Positions 36,435-45,548 of a stretch of 64,000 nt of DNA are shown here, piece by piece. The translations under genes were made by a program, and so were the position numbers. Under the pieces are notes generated by a model, which saw nothing but the letters and a program-made list of their open reading frames with translations, made no database searches and was not told the origin of the DNA. Source of the DNA: Paenibacillus sp. E222 (lineage in GTDB: Bacteria > Bacillota > Bacilli > Paenibacillales > Paenibacillaceae); the NCBI RefSeq assembly GCF_013401555.1, contig NZ_CP058552.1:4030001-4094000 (forward strand), given 5' to 3'. The number at the start of each line of letters is the position of its first letter. Positions within the stretch are counted from its first letter, which is position 1.

Positions 36435-37439
36435 ATGAAATACACGCCCTGGTTCATCCGGGCCATCGTCATTTTGCTCATTATCATCGTAGCTCTCACC
36501 AGCTGCAATAGAGATAAGGATGAAACCAAAATTACGATTGGTGAGGTCACACGTTCTGTGTTTTACGCGCCTGAGTATGTGGCCGTGGCCCAAGGTTTTT
36601 TTAAGGAACAGGGGCTTGAAGTGGACATTCAGACGACGGCTGGCGGAGACAAAACGATGGCTGCATTGCTTGCAGGCTCAGTAGATATCGCACTGGTCGG
36701 AGCAGAGACGTCTATTTATGTCTATCAACAAGGCGCAGAAGATCCGGTCATTAACTTTGCCCAACTTACACAGACGGACGGAACGTTCCTGTTTGCCCGC
36801 AATCCCGAAGGCGACTTCAATTGGGATCAATTGAAACAGAGTACATTCCTTGGACAAAGAAAAGGCGGTATGCCTCAAATGGCAGGCGAATTCACGCTGA
36901 AAAAACATGGCATTGATCCGCAGAAAGATCTGGAACTGATTCAAAATGTGGATTTTGCCAACATCGCTTCTGCATTTGCTTCAGGTACGGGGGATTATGT
37001 ACAGCTGTTTGAACCTCAGGCGTCCATTTTTGAGAAAGAGGGCCGCGGCAAGGTTGTAGCCTCGTTTGGAACGGAAAGTGGTCATCTGCCTTATACGGTC
37101 TTCATGACCAAACAAAGTTATATCAACGACAACAAAGACATTGTACAGAAGTTCACTAACGGCTTGCACAAAGCACAAGCATGGGTGGATTCCCACACCG
37201 CTGAAGAGATTGCTGAAGTCATCAAACCTTATTTCAAAGATATCGATCCAGCCATTCTGGTAAGCAGTGTGAACCGTTACAAGGAACAGGGCACCTATGC
37301 AACCGATCCAATCATTGATGAAGACGAATGGAATAACTTGCTGGACGTCATGAGTGCTGCGGGAGAATTGAAACAGCGTGTGGATTCTCAATCGATTGTG
37401 GATAATTCCTATGCAGAACAAGCAGCATCAGCGAAGTAA
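36435..37439 (+). CDS. ABC importer substrate-binding lipoprotein, NMT1/SsuA type
   Basis: Extracytoplasmic solute receptor. The 334 residues begin with a lipoprotein signal (IVIL...IVALTSC, lipobox Cys near residue 22), followed by a periplasmic-binding fold of the NMT1/THI5/SsuA group: FYAPEYVAVAQGFFKEQGLEVDIQTTAGGDKTMAALLAGSVDIALVG is a clear signature. Ligands of the family include thiamine precursors, nitrate, taurine, sulfonates and related organic anions; nothing in the sequence decides. AGGAGGG precedes ATG 36435. Genes for an ATPase and permease follow as one operon. No TPP riboswitch was seen upstream. Confidence 0.9.
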   Translation: MKYTPWFIRAIVILLIIIVALTSCNRDKDETKITIGEVTRSVFYAPEYVAVAQGFFKEQGLEVDIQTTAGGDKTMAALLAGSVDIALVGAETSIYVYQQGAEDPVINFAQLTQTDGTFLFARNPEGDFNWDQLKQSTFLGQRKGGMPQMAGEFTLKKHGIDPQKDLELIQNVDFANIASAFASGTGDYVQLFEPQASIFEKEGRGKVVASFGTESGHLPYTVFMTKQSYINDNKDIVQKFTNGLHKAQAWVDSHTAEEIAEVIKPYFKDIDPAILVSSVNRYKEQGTYATDPIIDEDEWNNLLDVMSAAGELKQRVDSQSIVDNSYAEQAASAK

Positions 37440-37469
37440 CCAGGTATTCAGGAAAGGACGTGAGCATGT

Positions 37470-38264
37470 ATGCCTGAATCCGAAACGGTGATCAGACTGG
37501 AAGGAATTTCGCAAGTTTATGTCAGCGAGCGTGAAGCATCACTGGTTATCGAAAATTTGAATCTTCAGGTCGAGCAAGGAGAGTTCGTTAGTCTTGTCGG
37601 CCCAAGCGGATGTGGTAAAACGACATTGCTGTCGATCATCGCCGGGCTGCTCACACCGACCGCAGGCGAGGTCAAGGTTAAAGGGAAACGCATCGAAGGT
37701 CCGTCTGCCCAGATCGGCTATATGCTGCAACAGGATTATCTGTTTCCATGGCGCACCATTTTGGATAATGCCCTGATCGGACTTGAACTGACAGGTACGC
37801 TCAATGAACAGAGTCGTGAGCGCACACGTGAGCTGCTGGCAGGTATGGGTCTGGCTGGCACCGAAGCCCAGTATCCTTCCGAGTTATCCGGGGGCATGAG
37901 GCAACGGGTGGCTTTGGTACGTACACTGGCTACGGACCCGGGAATACTGTTGCTGGATGAACCCTTTTCCGCACTCGATTATCAAACCAAGCTGCAGCTG
38001 GAGGATCTGGTCTCGGACACATTGAAGAAATCCGGCAAAACCTCGGTGCTTGTTACCCATGATCTGTCGGAAGCTATTGCCGTCAGTGACCGCGTCATCG
38101 TGCTTGATCGCAATCCGGGGCGCATTCGGAAGCAGTTTATCATTCCCGAAGATCTGCGGAACGCACAGCCTTTTCACGCGAGGGAGCAGCCAGGGTTCAA
38201 TGAGCTGTTCCAGGCGTTATGGAGTGAACTGGATCAGTCCGGAGGAGGTGAGAAGAACGGGTGA
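37470..38264 (+). CDS. ABC transporter ATP-binding protein, SsuB/TauB type
   Basis: Energises the importer. The 264 residues contain Walker A GPSGCGKTTL, Q-loop MLQQDYLFPWRT, signature LSGGMRQRVALVRT, Walker B ILLLDEPFSALDYQ and the switch histidine VTHDLSEA, all intact. ATG 37470 is preceded by AAAGGACGTGAG. It overlaps the permease gene by four bases, so translation is probably coupled. Confidence 0.94.
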   Translation: MPESETVIRLEGISQVYVSEREASLVIENLNLQVEQGEFVSLVGPSGCGKTTLLSIIAGLLTPTAGEVKVKGKRIEGPSAQIGYMLQQDYLFPWRTILDNALIGLELTGTLNEQSRERTRELLAGMGLAGTEAQYPSELSGGMRQRVALVRTLATDPGILLLDEPFSALDYQTKLQLEDLVSDTLKKSGKTSVLVTHDLSEAIAVSDRVIVLDRNPGRIRKQFIIPEDLRNAQPFHAREQPGFNELFQALWSELDQSGGGEKNG

Positions 38265-39094
38265 ATCAGACGAACCAGAAGCAGGAGATGCGTGATGATT
38301 GGATGAGACAGCTGCACCAAAGTCATATTCAACAGGTTGCCAGATGGCGACATAAAGTGCTGGCGGTGCAGCTGTCCATGCTGGTGTTTATGTTTTTGCT
38401 GTGGGAACTGGCGGGAAGGTTGCGCTGGATTGATGTGCTTTTGTTCAGTTATCCGAGCAAAATTTTCAATCAGATCTGGAAGGACATCGTCAGTGGAGAA
38501 CTATGGGCGCATGTTGGGGTAACCGTTGGGGAAACGGCAGTCGGCTTTTTGCTGGGGACACTCGTCGGAACACTGCTTGCGGTTCTGATCTGGTGGTCTC
38601 CTTTTTTGTCCAAAGTGCTTGATCCCTATATGGTTGTGTTCAACAGCATGCCCAAAGTAGCGCTGGGTCCAATCTTTATCGTTATGTTTGGTGCAGGATT
38701 TACGGCCATTGTCATGACGACGTTATCCATTACAGTCATTATTACTACACTTGTCGTGTATAACAGCTTTAATGAAGTAGATCAGAACTATATTAAGGTT
38801 ATCCGTACGTTTGGTGGCGATCGCTCCGAGATTTTCAGCAAAGTCGTATTGCCCGCTTCGTTTCCTGCCATTGTCTCTACCTTAAAAGTAAACGTGGGCA
38901 TGGCCTGGGTCGGTGTGATTGTGGGTGAATTTCTGGTCGCCAAGCAGGGATTGGGCTATCTGATCATTTATGGATTTCAAGTGTTCAACTTTACCCTTGT
39001 TTTATCGAGCTTGTTGATTATTGCGGCTGTAGCCACAGCGATGTACCAACTCGTTGTATATGTAGAACGAAAGCTGCTGGCAGGACGCAGGTAA
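38261..39094 (+). CDS. ABC transporter permease, SsuC/TauC type
   Basis: Membrane subunit of the importer, 277 residues, with about six hydrophobic helices. The cytoplasmic EAA loop reads YIKVIRTFGGDRSEIFSKVVLPASFPAIVSTLK, typical for binding-protein-dependent permeases of the nitrate/sulfonate/taurine group. The GTG start overlaps the stop of the ATPase gene; a further in-frame ATG lies at 38288. The three genes make a complete importer with one receptor, one ATPase and one permease. Confidence 0.92.
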   Translation: MNQTNQKQEMRDDWMRQLHQSHIQQVARWRHKVLAVQLSMLVFMFLLWELAGRLRWIDVLLFSYPSKIFNQIWKDIVSGELWAHVGVTVGETAVGFLLGTLVGTLLAVLIWWSPFLSKVLDPYMVVFNSMPKVALGPIFIVMFGAGFTAIVMTTLSITVIITTLVVYNSFNEVDQNYIKVIRTFGGDRSEIFSKVVLPASFPAIVSTLKVNVGMAWVGVIVGEFLVAKQGLGYLIIYGFQVFNFTLVLSSLLIIAAVATAMYQLVVYVERKLLAGRR

Positions 39095-39548
39095 TTCTGC
39101 ACAGCATGTGTGTGCAAAATAGAACGCTTCATGATATGTATACAATTTCACAAGAGGTGTCACGTTGCCGGAACCCGTAAAATCAAGTACCATACTAATA
39201 CGAATATTCCGCGCAGTCCGGAATGAATGCGACGATTGGAGAAGAGGGCCCAGAGGCTTCTGTCGCATCAAACAAATTGCCAGCGTCCCTCATCCGGGGC
39301 GCGTTATTGAGACCGACATGCATATGCGTGTCGGTTGATGTCGTTTATGAGTGTAGAAGCGAATTGCGATATGCGGTTGTTTCGAAATGATTCTTTTGAT
39401 TAGATAAGAAATGGTTTTTGGCAGGATGTGTAATACTAAGGATATGAGATATGACGATACACGCTGTCAGGCATTGGACAAGCGCTCACCTGGATAGGTA
39501 TGGCTCGCTGGCTTTGACATTTTTGCAGCTTAGAGGAGAGGGAGTTAG
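39095..39548 (+). other. 454-bp gap with a possible micro-gene and a palindrome
   Basis: The gap between the ABC operon and the exporter gene holds one open frame (listed at 39165) and a 24-bp imperfect palindrome at 39312-39335 (ACCGACATGCAT/ATGCGTGTCGGT, one mismatch pair). The palindrome has no T-run. No promoter was convincing. Confidence 0.4.
39165..39338 (+). CDS. Possible 57-residue basic peptide
   Basis: A TTG at 39165 preceded by GAGGTG six bases earlier opens 58 codons ending in TGA 39336-39338. The product is Arg-rich (RIFRAVRNECDDWRRGP) and ends ETDMHMRVG. The frame overlaps the palindrome at 39312. I recognise no family; the coding case rests only on the ribosome binding site and lack of stops. 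Confidence 0.2.
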   Translation: MPEPVKSSTILIRIFRAVRNECDDWRRGPRGFCRIKQIASVPHPGRVIETDMHMRVG

Positions 39549-40526
39549 ATGGGTTTTAGGGTAATTAAAACCGCAATAGCCGCGCTGATGGCCGTGCTGA
39601 TTGCGGACTGGTGCGGCTTGCCCGGACCAACATCGGCGGGCTTGTTAGCCATACTCGGCGTTGATGTGACACGAAAAAGAAGTATTCGCACCATATCTGC
39701 GAGATTTTTCGCTTCCGTAGTGGGGCTTTTATTTGCAAGTGTACTTTTTCACTTTCTTGGCTTCCATTATTGGGTGCTGGCGGTCTACATACTGATTGCA
39801 TTCCCGGTTATCGTTCGGGCCGGATTCAAGGAAGGCATTGTGACGGGTTCTGTCGTGGTGTTCCGGGTATTTAGCGGCGGTGAAATGGACGTACAGGTGG
39901 TTTTGATCCAAATTGGGCTGCTGTTGATTGGTCTCGGTTCCGCGATGGTTGTCAATCTGGCCTATATGCCGGCTGCGGACCCGCAGATGCTGCGTATTCG
40001 CAAAAGAATTGATGAATTATTCTCGGTTATCTTCAAGGAGTTTGCAGCCACGCTGCGCAATCCAAACGAAGTATGGGCAGGAAAAGAGCTTATTGAAGCC
40101 GACAAGGCTGTACTGGGCGGCATTGAAGCGGCCAAACGTTCATTGGAGAATCAGGTCATCCACCCGAATGAGGGATGGAGTGTTTACTTTTATATGCGCA
40201 AAACGCAATTGGATTCCATCCAGCATATGATGCATCTGGTATCCCAGATCTATCAGAAGATGCCGCACGCCGAAATGGTATCGGAGCTGTTCGACCAGCT
40301 CAGTCAGGATGTGCTCACTGAATCTTACACTGGACGTACAGAAAAACTTCTCGCAGATGTGCAAGAAGAATTCAAGCAAATGGAATTGCCGGATACAAGG
40401 GAAGAATTCGAGATTCGTTCCGCGATTCTCCAGCTGTGCCGGGAACTCGCGCTGTATCTGAAAATAGCCAAGAAGGACAAAGCACCGTCTCCGGTATCGG
40501 ACCGGTCCCAATCTACAAATGAATAA
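39549..40526 (+). CDS. Aromatic acid exporter family protein (ArAE/FUSC-like)
   Basis: A 325-residue membrane protein: residues 1-150 form about five membrane helices (IKTAIAALMAVLIADWCGL, FASVVGLLFASVLFHFLG, VLAVYILIAFPVIV and VVLIQIGLLLIGLGSAMVVNL), and residues 150-310 a helical cytoplasmic domain (DUF939-C type). The family includes p-hydroxybenzoate efflux-like proteins; the substrate here is unknown. ATG follows GAGAGGGAG. It is a monocistronic gene before cotE. Confidence 0.83.
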   Translation: MGFRVIKTAIAALMAVLIADWCGLPGPTSAGLLAILGVDVTRKRSIRTISARFFASVVGLLFASVLFHFLGFHYWVLAVYILIAFPVIVRAGFKEGIVTGSVVVFRVFSGGEMDVQVVLIQIGLLLIGLGSAMVVNLAYMPAADPQMLRIRKRIDELFSVIFKEFAATLRNPNEVWAGKELIEADKAVLGGIEAAKRSLENQVIHPNEGWSVYFYMRKTQLDSIQHMMHLVSQIYQKMPHAEMVSELFDQLSQDVLTESYTGRTEKLLADVQEEFKQMELPDTREEFEIRSAILQLCRELALYLKIAKKDKAPSPVSDRSQSTNE

Positions 40527-40539
40527 TAGAAAATAGTTG

Positions 40540-40568
40540 TCACCCTAGACGGATGCCCTGCATACACT
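40540..40568 (+). promoter_or_regulatory. Mother-cell sporulation promoter of cotE (sigma-E/sigma-K like)
   Basis: CATACACTT at 40561-40569 matches the -10 element of both sigma-E (CATACAnT) and sigma-K (CATAnnnTA). AC at 40542-40543, 17 bp upstream, fits the short sigma-K -35. A sigma-E -35 is poor (TCACCCT). It lies 33 bp before the cotE start. In B. subtilis cotE uses both sigma factors. Confidence 0.55.
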
Positions 40569-40601
40569 TGTAAAGAATGATTGTATGGAGGAGGTTTAAA
40601 G

Positions 40602-41162
40602 ATGTCATTGAGTCATAAACATCAATGTAGAGAGATCATCACGAAGGCGATCTGCGGCAAAGGTCGTAAGTTCTCTACCGTAACACATACCGTGACTCCG
40701 CCACATGGTCCGACCAGTATTTTGGGGGCTTGGATTATCAACCACCAATATGAAGCCGTATCAGCGGGGGACGGAATTGAAGTTATTGGTACTTACGATA
40801 TCAACATTTGGTATTCCTATGACAAAAATTCACAGACGGATGTAGCCAAAGAAACGGTGTCGTATGTAGAACATGTGCCTTTGTCCTATCTGGACCCGAA
40901 ACACCGGGCCGCCACTGTGGAGGTATCTGCGGATGCAACGCAGGAACCAAGCTGTGTGGAAGCCACGGTGTCGGCAGGTGGAGGCAGCGTAATTATCCGG
41001 GTGGAACGGGAATTCGCTGTTGAACTGGTCGCCGAGACCAAAGTTTGTGTGAAAGTGTGCACGGATGGCTGTGGAGATTACGAAGACAAGGATTATGACT
41101 ACGGCAGTGGTGATGGAGATTATGATGATCTCGATCCCGACCTGCTTGACGATGAGCTGTAA
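40602..41162 (+). CDS. cotE: Outer spore coat morphogenetic protein CotE
   Basis: Directs outer-coat assembly on the forespore surface. The 186 residues align closely with CotE: CREIITKAICGKGRKFSTVTH, SILGAWIINHQYEA, YDINIWYSYDKNSQT, and VEREFAVELVAETKVCVKV. The C-terminus is longer and more acidic than in B. subtilis, with Asp/Tyr-rich repeats (DYEDKDYDYGSGDGDYDD) and three cysteines spaced four apart (CVKVCTDGC). ATG 40602 follows GGAGGAGG. It is followed by a terminator, then the amidoligase gene. Confidence 0.95.
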   Translation: MSLSHKHQCREIITKAICGKGRKFSTVTHTVTPPHGPTSILGAWIINHQYEAVSAGDGIEVIGTYDINIWYSYDKNSQTDVAKETVSYVEHVPLSYLDPKHRAATVEVSADATQEPSCVEATVSAGGGSVIIRVEREFAVELVAETKVCVKVCTDGCGDYEDKDYDYGSGDGDYDDLDPDLLDDEL

Positions 41163-41218
41163 GCTCAGCGATCCGGATTCATAAACTTAAGGTATTATAT
41201 GCGCCGCGAGCGGCAGTG

Positions 41219-41243
41219 AAGAGGGCGTAAGCCCTCTTTTTTC
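41219..41243 (+). terminator. Terminator of cotE
   Basis: GAAGAGGGC, GTAA-type loop, GCCCTCTTT, followed by more T. 57 bp after the cotE stop. Confidence 0.88.
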
Positions 41244-41274
41244 ATTTTGGGCGACAATTGGGAGGAGGGACAGG

Positions 41275-42525
41275 ATGAATGTGATCGATGAGGCCGAGGA
41301 GGCGGTGCGCCGATATGAACGCATGCTCCCTCGTGAACGGGCAGATCGACTGAAACGATCCGGAATTGAAGTACTGGCATCGCAGGGCAGGCGTGACCGG
41401 GAGTTGGGTCTGCGTGTACGTTACGATGTGGAGATATGCTGTCTGCAAGCGATTCGCATCAAACGTAGGGACACCAGTGGCATGGGGGGAGCGCAAGAAC
41501 GTGTGCTGGATCGTGAAGCGGCATCAACGTTATTCAAACGCATTGAACGGCTGGCCATCAAAGCATTGTATACGGTTGGACTGGATCACGGCGCTGTAAG
41601 ACTGGAAGCGTCAGGAAAGAGCGGTTGTGCTGTCATCTCGATTGACCCAAGGCCATGGAAGGGCATGACGGATCTCTCTGCCATGTACCGTGCAGGCTGG
41701 GAACAGCTTCAGACCGAACTGGATGAAGAGCGGCTTCGTAATGCAGCCCCCATCCTTGGAATGGACCCTGAATTCCTGCTTGTGCAGATGCCAGAATCCA
41801 AAATCGTGCCCGCCTCCAGATTTCTCGAACGAACAGGTGTAGCTGGTTGTGACTCCGTAACGATCAATGGACGACGAATATATCCTGTAGCCGAACTGCG
41901 ACCTGCCCCCAGCTCCGAGCCGCGTGAATTGTTGGCTCATCTGATGAGAGCTTTTGTGGCCGCATCGCGCAGTATTAGTGATCACTCGCTAATCTGGCAG
42001 GCAGGGGGAATGCCCCAGCGCGGCTTGCCACTCGGCGGACATATTCATTTCAGTGGCGTTACACTAAACGGGGAGCTGCTGCGTGCACTTGACAATTATC
42101 TGGCGCTGCCGCTTGCCGTTCTTCAGGACCCACGAGGTTCGGGCAGGCGTCCACGTTATGGGGTATTGGGTGATTTTCGACTGAAATCTTACGGTGGATT
42201 CGAATACCGCACGTTACCTAGTTTTCTGGTATCTCCTCTGGTTGCCAAAGGTGTTGTTGCTCTGGCTGGTCTTATCGCGAGAGGCTACCATCAGCTGAGT
42301 CAACGACCTTTGTCGAAGGCTGCAATTCATACTGCCTTTTATGAAGGAAACCGTGAAGTAATGCAGGCGCATATTCCGGCATTACTGGATGATCTGACGC
42401 AAATGGATGGTTATAACCGCTATGAACGCTACGCCGCTCCATTAATTAGCCAGCTAAGACTGGGCAGGACGTGGGATGAGAGTCGGGATATACGCAAACT
42501 CTGGAATATTCGAGCAGGTTCATGA
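41275..42525 (+). CDS. Putative amidoligase (phiEco32-like COOH-NH2 ligase family)
   Basis: A 416-residue enzyme whose C-terminal half resembles the phiEco32-like COOH-NH2 ligase type-2 family, a glutamine-synthetase-fold group predicted to form amide or peptide bonds. Visible are ILGMDPEFLLVQMP, GVAGCDSVTINGRRIYPVAELRPAPSSEPRELLAHL (ELRP-PS, likely metal ligands), and GGHIHFSGV with two histidines. The N-terminal 150 residues are Arg-rich and unlike a known domain. ATG follows GGGAGGAGG. It sits between cotE and mutS, so a role in spore-coat crosslinking is an attractive but untested inference. Confidence 0.75.
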   Translation: MNVIDEAEEAVRRYERMLPRERADRLKRSGIEVLASQGRRDRELGLRVRYDVEICCLQAIRIKRRDTSGMGGAQERVLDREAASTLFKRIERLAIKALYTVGLDHGAVRLEASGKSGCAVISIDPRPWKGMTDLSAMYRAGWEQLQTELDEERLRNAAPILGMDPEFLLVQMPESKIVPASRFLERTGVAGCDSVTINGRRIYPVAELRPAPSSEPRELLAHLMRAFVAASRSISDHSLIWQAGGMPQRGLPLGGHIHFSGVTLNGELLRALDNYLALPLAVLQDPRGSGRRPRYGVLGDFRLKSYGGFEYRTLPSFLVSPLVAKGVVALAGLIARGYHQLSQRPLSKAAIHTAFYEGNREVMQAHIPALLDDLTQMDGYNRYERYAAPLISQLRLGRTWDESRDIRKLWNIRAGS

Positions 42526-42725
42526 AGAGTGGGCACTTTTTTGGTATAATGAGAAATAAGTTGATTTTGATCATCGTTACGGAAGAAATGGAACAGCAAC
42601 CTGTGAGGGAAGCGGCAGATGCCGAAACATGAGGCGGTGGCACGAATAAGTTGCCTGACCGCCTTATTGCTCCTTCCGGGACTGCTTTCTCTTCCTGACA
42701 ACATTGGAACGGATGGAGGATACTC

Positions 42726-45527
42726 ATGGCTCAGTATACGCCAATGATTCAACAATATTTGCAAGTGAAGGCCGAAGCGCAGGACGCTTTTCTTTTTTTT
42801 AGATTAGGTGATTTCTATGAAATGTTCTTTGAAGATGCAGTTAATGCTTCTCGTGAGCTAGAAATTACATTAACAGCACGCGCAGGTGGGGGAGAAGACA
42901 AAATCCCGATGTGCGGTGTGCCTTATCATTCGGCTGACAATTACATACAGCGCTTGATTGAAAAAGGATACAAAGTAGCCATCTGCGAGCAGATGGAAGA
43001 TCCGACAGTAACCAAAGGCATGGTACGGCGAGAAATTGTACGAGTTATAACACCCGGAACGGTAATGGAAGGCAAGACCTTGGGGGATAAGTCCAATAAC
43101 TATATGGTTTGCCTGACAGGGAACCAGAACACCATTGCACTGGCTGCCTGTGACTTGTCCACAGGGGAGCTCTACGTCACCTCTGTTCCATACTCGCAAG
43201 AGTGGCTTAAGGATGAGATCGGGATCTACGAACCTTCGGAGCTGGTGGGTGATGCTGCGTTGCTGGATACGGTGGCTGTCCAGTCATCTCCAATTGGTCG
43301 GCCTGTAGTATACACACCATGGACGAAGAGTAAGGAAGATTTGGTGCGTCAGCAATTCGGCGAAGCGGTATGGGCACGTTTGGAGCCTGAACGTCAAGCC
43401 TGTATAGCGCGGCTGTTCTCCTATTTAAGTGAGACACAGAAACGTTCACTTGGACAATTGACACAGGTTTCAACGTATGAGCCGGATCACTTTATGATTC
43501 TGGACCCCTTCACTCGGCGTAACCTGGAACTGGTGGAAACCGTACGTGAACGTTCGAAAAAAGGTTCACTGCTCTGGCTCCTGGATCGCACAGAGACGTC
43601 CATGGGTGCCCGGATGCTGCGCCGTTGGGTGGATAAACCCTTGCTGCAAAAAGGCAAAATTAATGAACGTCTGGAAGCGGTAGATACGCTGTATAACCAG
43701 TTTATATTGCGGGAAGATCTGCGTGCAGAACTCAAAGACATCTACGATCTGGAACGCCTGGTGGGGCGGATTGCCTTCGGTAACGCCAACGGTCGGGATC
43801 TGAATGCACTGAAGATGTCACTGGACAAAATTCCAGGGCTACGTCAATATTGTGCAGATTCGCCTTCCAAGACGCTGCAGCACATTGCTGGCATTATGGA
43901 TGATTGCAGTGATCTGCGAGATGCAATCGGTCAGGCTATCGTTGATGAACCGCCTGTATCTGTGCGTGATGGCGGCTTAATTCGTGAAGGGTACCACGAG
44001 CGGCTGGATGAGCTCCGGGAAGCCTCGGTGAATGGTAAGCAGTGGATTGCTGAACTGGAAGCCAGAGAGCGTGAAGCGACTGGCATTCGCTCGCTGAAAA
44101 TCGGTTACAACAAAGTATTTGGGTACTATATTGAAATTACCAAGTCGAACCTGGCTTCTCTGCCAGAAGGCCGTTACGAACGGAAACAAACGCTTGCGAA
44201 TGCTGAGCGTTATATTACACCGGAACTGAAAGAAAAAGAGACGCTGATTCTGGAAGCTCAGGACAAGATGGTCGATATTGAGTACGGCTTGTTCGCGGAA
44301 TTACGGGAACGGCTCAATCAGGAGATCGCCAGGCTGCAGAAGCTGGCTGAGCTGGTCGCGGAGATTGATGTGTATCAATCCTTTGCCGTCATCAGTGCAG
44401 AACGCAATTTCGTACGGCCTACATTGACCGATGGTTACGATCTGGTCGTGGAGCAGGGGCGCCATCCGGTGGTTGAAGCAGTGATGCGAGATGGAGCTTT
44501 CATTGCCAACAATACTGCGATGCAGAAGGAAGAGGCGCGCATTCTGCTGATTACCGGTCCGAATATGGCGGGGAAAAGTACGTATATGCGGCAGGTGGCG
44601 CTGATTTCGATTCTGGCGCAGATCGGCTGTTTCGTGCCAGCTGGGCAAGCTGAAGTGCCGATTATGGATCGTATTTTTACACGGATTGGTGCGGCAGACG
44701 ATCTCATCGGCGGACAAAGTACGTTTATGGTGGAGATGGCCGACATTCAGGTCATGACGGACAAAGCAACACCACGCAGTCTGATTATTATTGATGAATT
44801 GGGTCGGGGAACGTCTACCAGTGAGGGAATGGCGATTGCCCAGTCTGTCATCGAATATGTGCATGATATCATTGGGTGCAAAGCGCTTGTATCAACCCAT
44901 TTCCATGAGCTTGCTCATCTGGAAGAGAGTTTGGACAAGCTGGCGAATTACTCCATGGCCGTTCAGGAGAGTGGGGACAAGGTTAATTTCCTGCGTAAAT
45001 TGATCGCCGGGGCTGCCAGCAGCAGCTACGGAATCTATTGCGCACGGCTTGCAGGTCTGCCGGACAGCATCATTGAGCGGGCGAATGGCTTGTTACACGG
45101 TTTCGAACATGCGGCCGCTCAGGTTGCGGTTGGAAGTGAATTTGCCGGGAAGGACAAGCAGCAACGTGATGACCATGATCAGCGCGTGGAGTTCCAGCCG
45201 ACAGATCATTCCTCATTAATCCGTGAAGGTGAGTCTGCGGAAACTGTTGAATTGGCTGTTGCAACTGAAGCTCCAGAACAGAAACAACAGGACAAAAAAC
45301 AAATTGGGAAGCAGCAGTCAGTCTCCAAACATGCTGATGTGGTTCAACTGTCCATCTTTGGGGATGAAGAGCCAAGTGTAACTCCGAAAACGGAGGTTGT
45401 TGCCCTTGACAAGCCTGCCCGGGAGTTTATTCGTAATATGAAGGATATTGATGTAATGAACATGACGCCACTTCAGGCGATGCAAATACTGAATGATCTC
45501 AAATTAAAGGCACAGCAATTATCCTGA
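42726..45527 (+). CDS. mutS: DNA mismatch repair protein MutS
   Basis: Recognises mismatches and recruits MutL. The 933-residue protein has the mismatch-binding FxE-region start (YLQVKAEAQDAFLFFRLGDFYEMF), the connector and lever domains, and the ATPase: Walker A GPNMAGKSTYMRQ (about residue 615), DELGRGTSTSEGMAIA and STHFHELA. An uncommon hydrophilic insert, rich in Gln, Glu and Lys, lies between the ATPase and the C-terminal MutL-binding end (about 800-880, ending HADVVQLSIFGDEE, a possible beta-clamp binding motif QLSIF). It starts an operon with mutL, 21 bp apart. Confidence 0.97.
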   Translation: MAQYTPMIQQYLQVKAEAQDAFLFFRLGDFYEMFFEDAVNASRELEITLTARAGGGEDKIPMCGVPYHSADNYIQRLIEKGYKVAICEQMEDPTVTKGMVRREIVRVITPGTVMEGKTLGDKSNNYMVCLTGNQNTIALAACDLSTGELYVTSVPYSQEWLKDEIGIYEPSELVGDAALLDTVAVQSSPIGRPVVYTPWTKSKEDLVRQQFGEAVWARLEPERQACIARLFSYLSETQKRSLGQLTQVSTYEPDHFMILDPFTRRNLELVETVRERSKKGSLLWLLDRTETSMGARMLRRWVDKPLLQKGKINERLEAVDTLYNQFILREDLRAELKDIYDLERLVGRIAFGNANGRDLNALKMSLDKIPGLRQYCADSPSKTLQHIAGIMDDCSDLRDAIGQAIVDEPPVSVRDGGLIREGYHERLDELREASVNGKQWIAELEAREREATGIRSLKIGYNKVFGYYIEITKSNLASLPEGRYERKQTLANAERYITPELKEKETLILEAQDKMVDIEYGLFAELRERLNQEIARLQKLAELVAEIDVYQSFAVISAERNFVRPTLTDGYDLVVEQGRHPVVEAVMRDGAFIANNTAMQKEEARILLITGPNMAGKSTYMRQVALISILAQIGCFVPAGQAEVPIMDRIFTRIGAADDLIGGQSTFMVEMADIQVMTDKATPRSLIIIDELGRGTSTSEGMAIAQSVIEYVHDIIGCKALVSTHFHELAHLEESLDKLANYSMAVQESGDKVNFLRKLIAGAASSSYGIYCARLAGLPDSIIERANGLLHGFEHAAAQVAVGSEFAGKDKQQRDDHDQRVEFQPTDHSSLIREGESAETVELAVATEAPEQKQQDKKQIGKQQSVSKHADVVQLSIFGDEEPSVTPKTEVVALDKPAREFIRNMKDIDVMNMTPLQAMQILNDLKLKAQQLS

Positions 45528-45548
45528 GTATAGGGGAGGGGAAATCCT

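Noticed and set aside
42629..42668. GGCGGT/ACCGCC hairpin upstream of mutS
   Set aside because: No T-run and long loop; could be a leader structure, but too weak to list as a feature.
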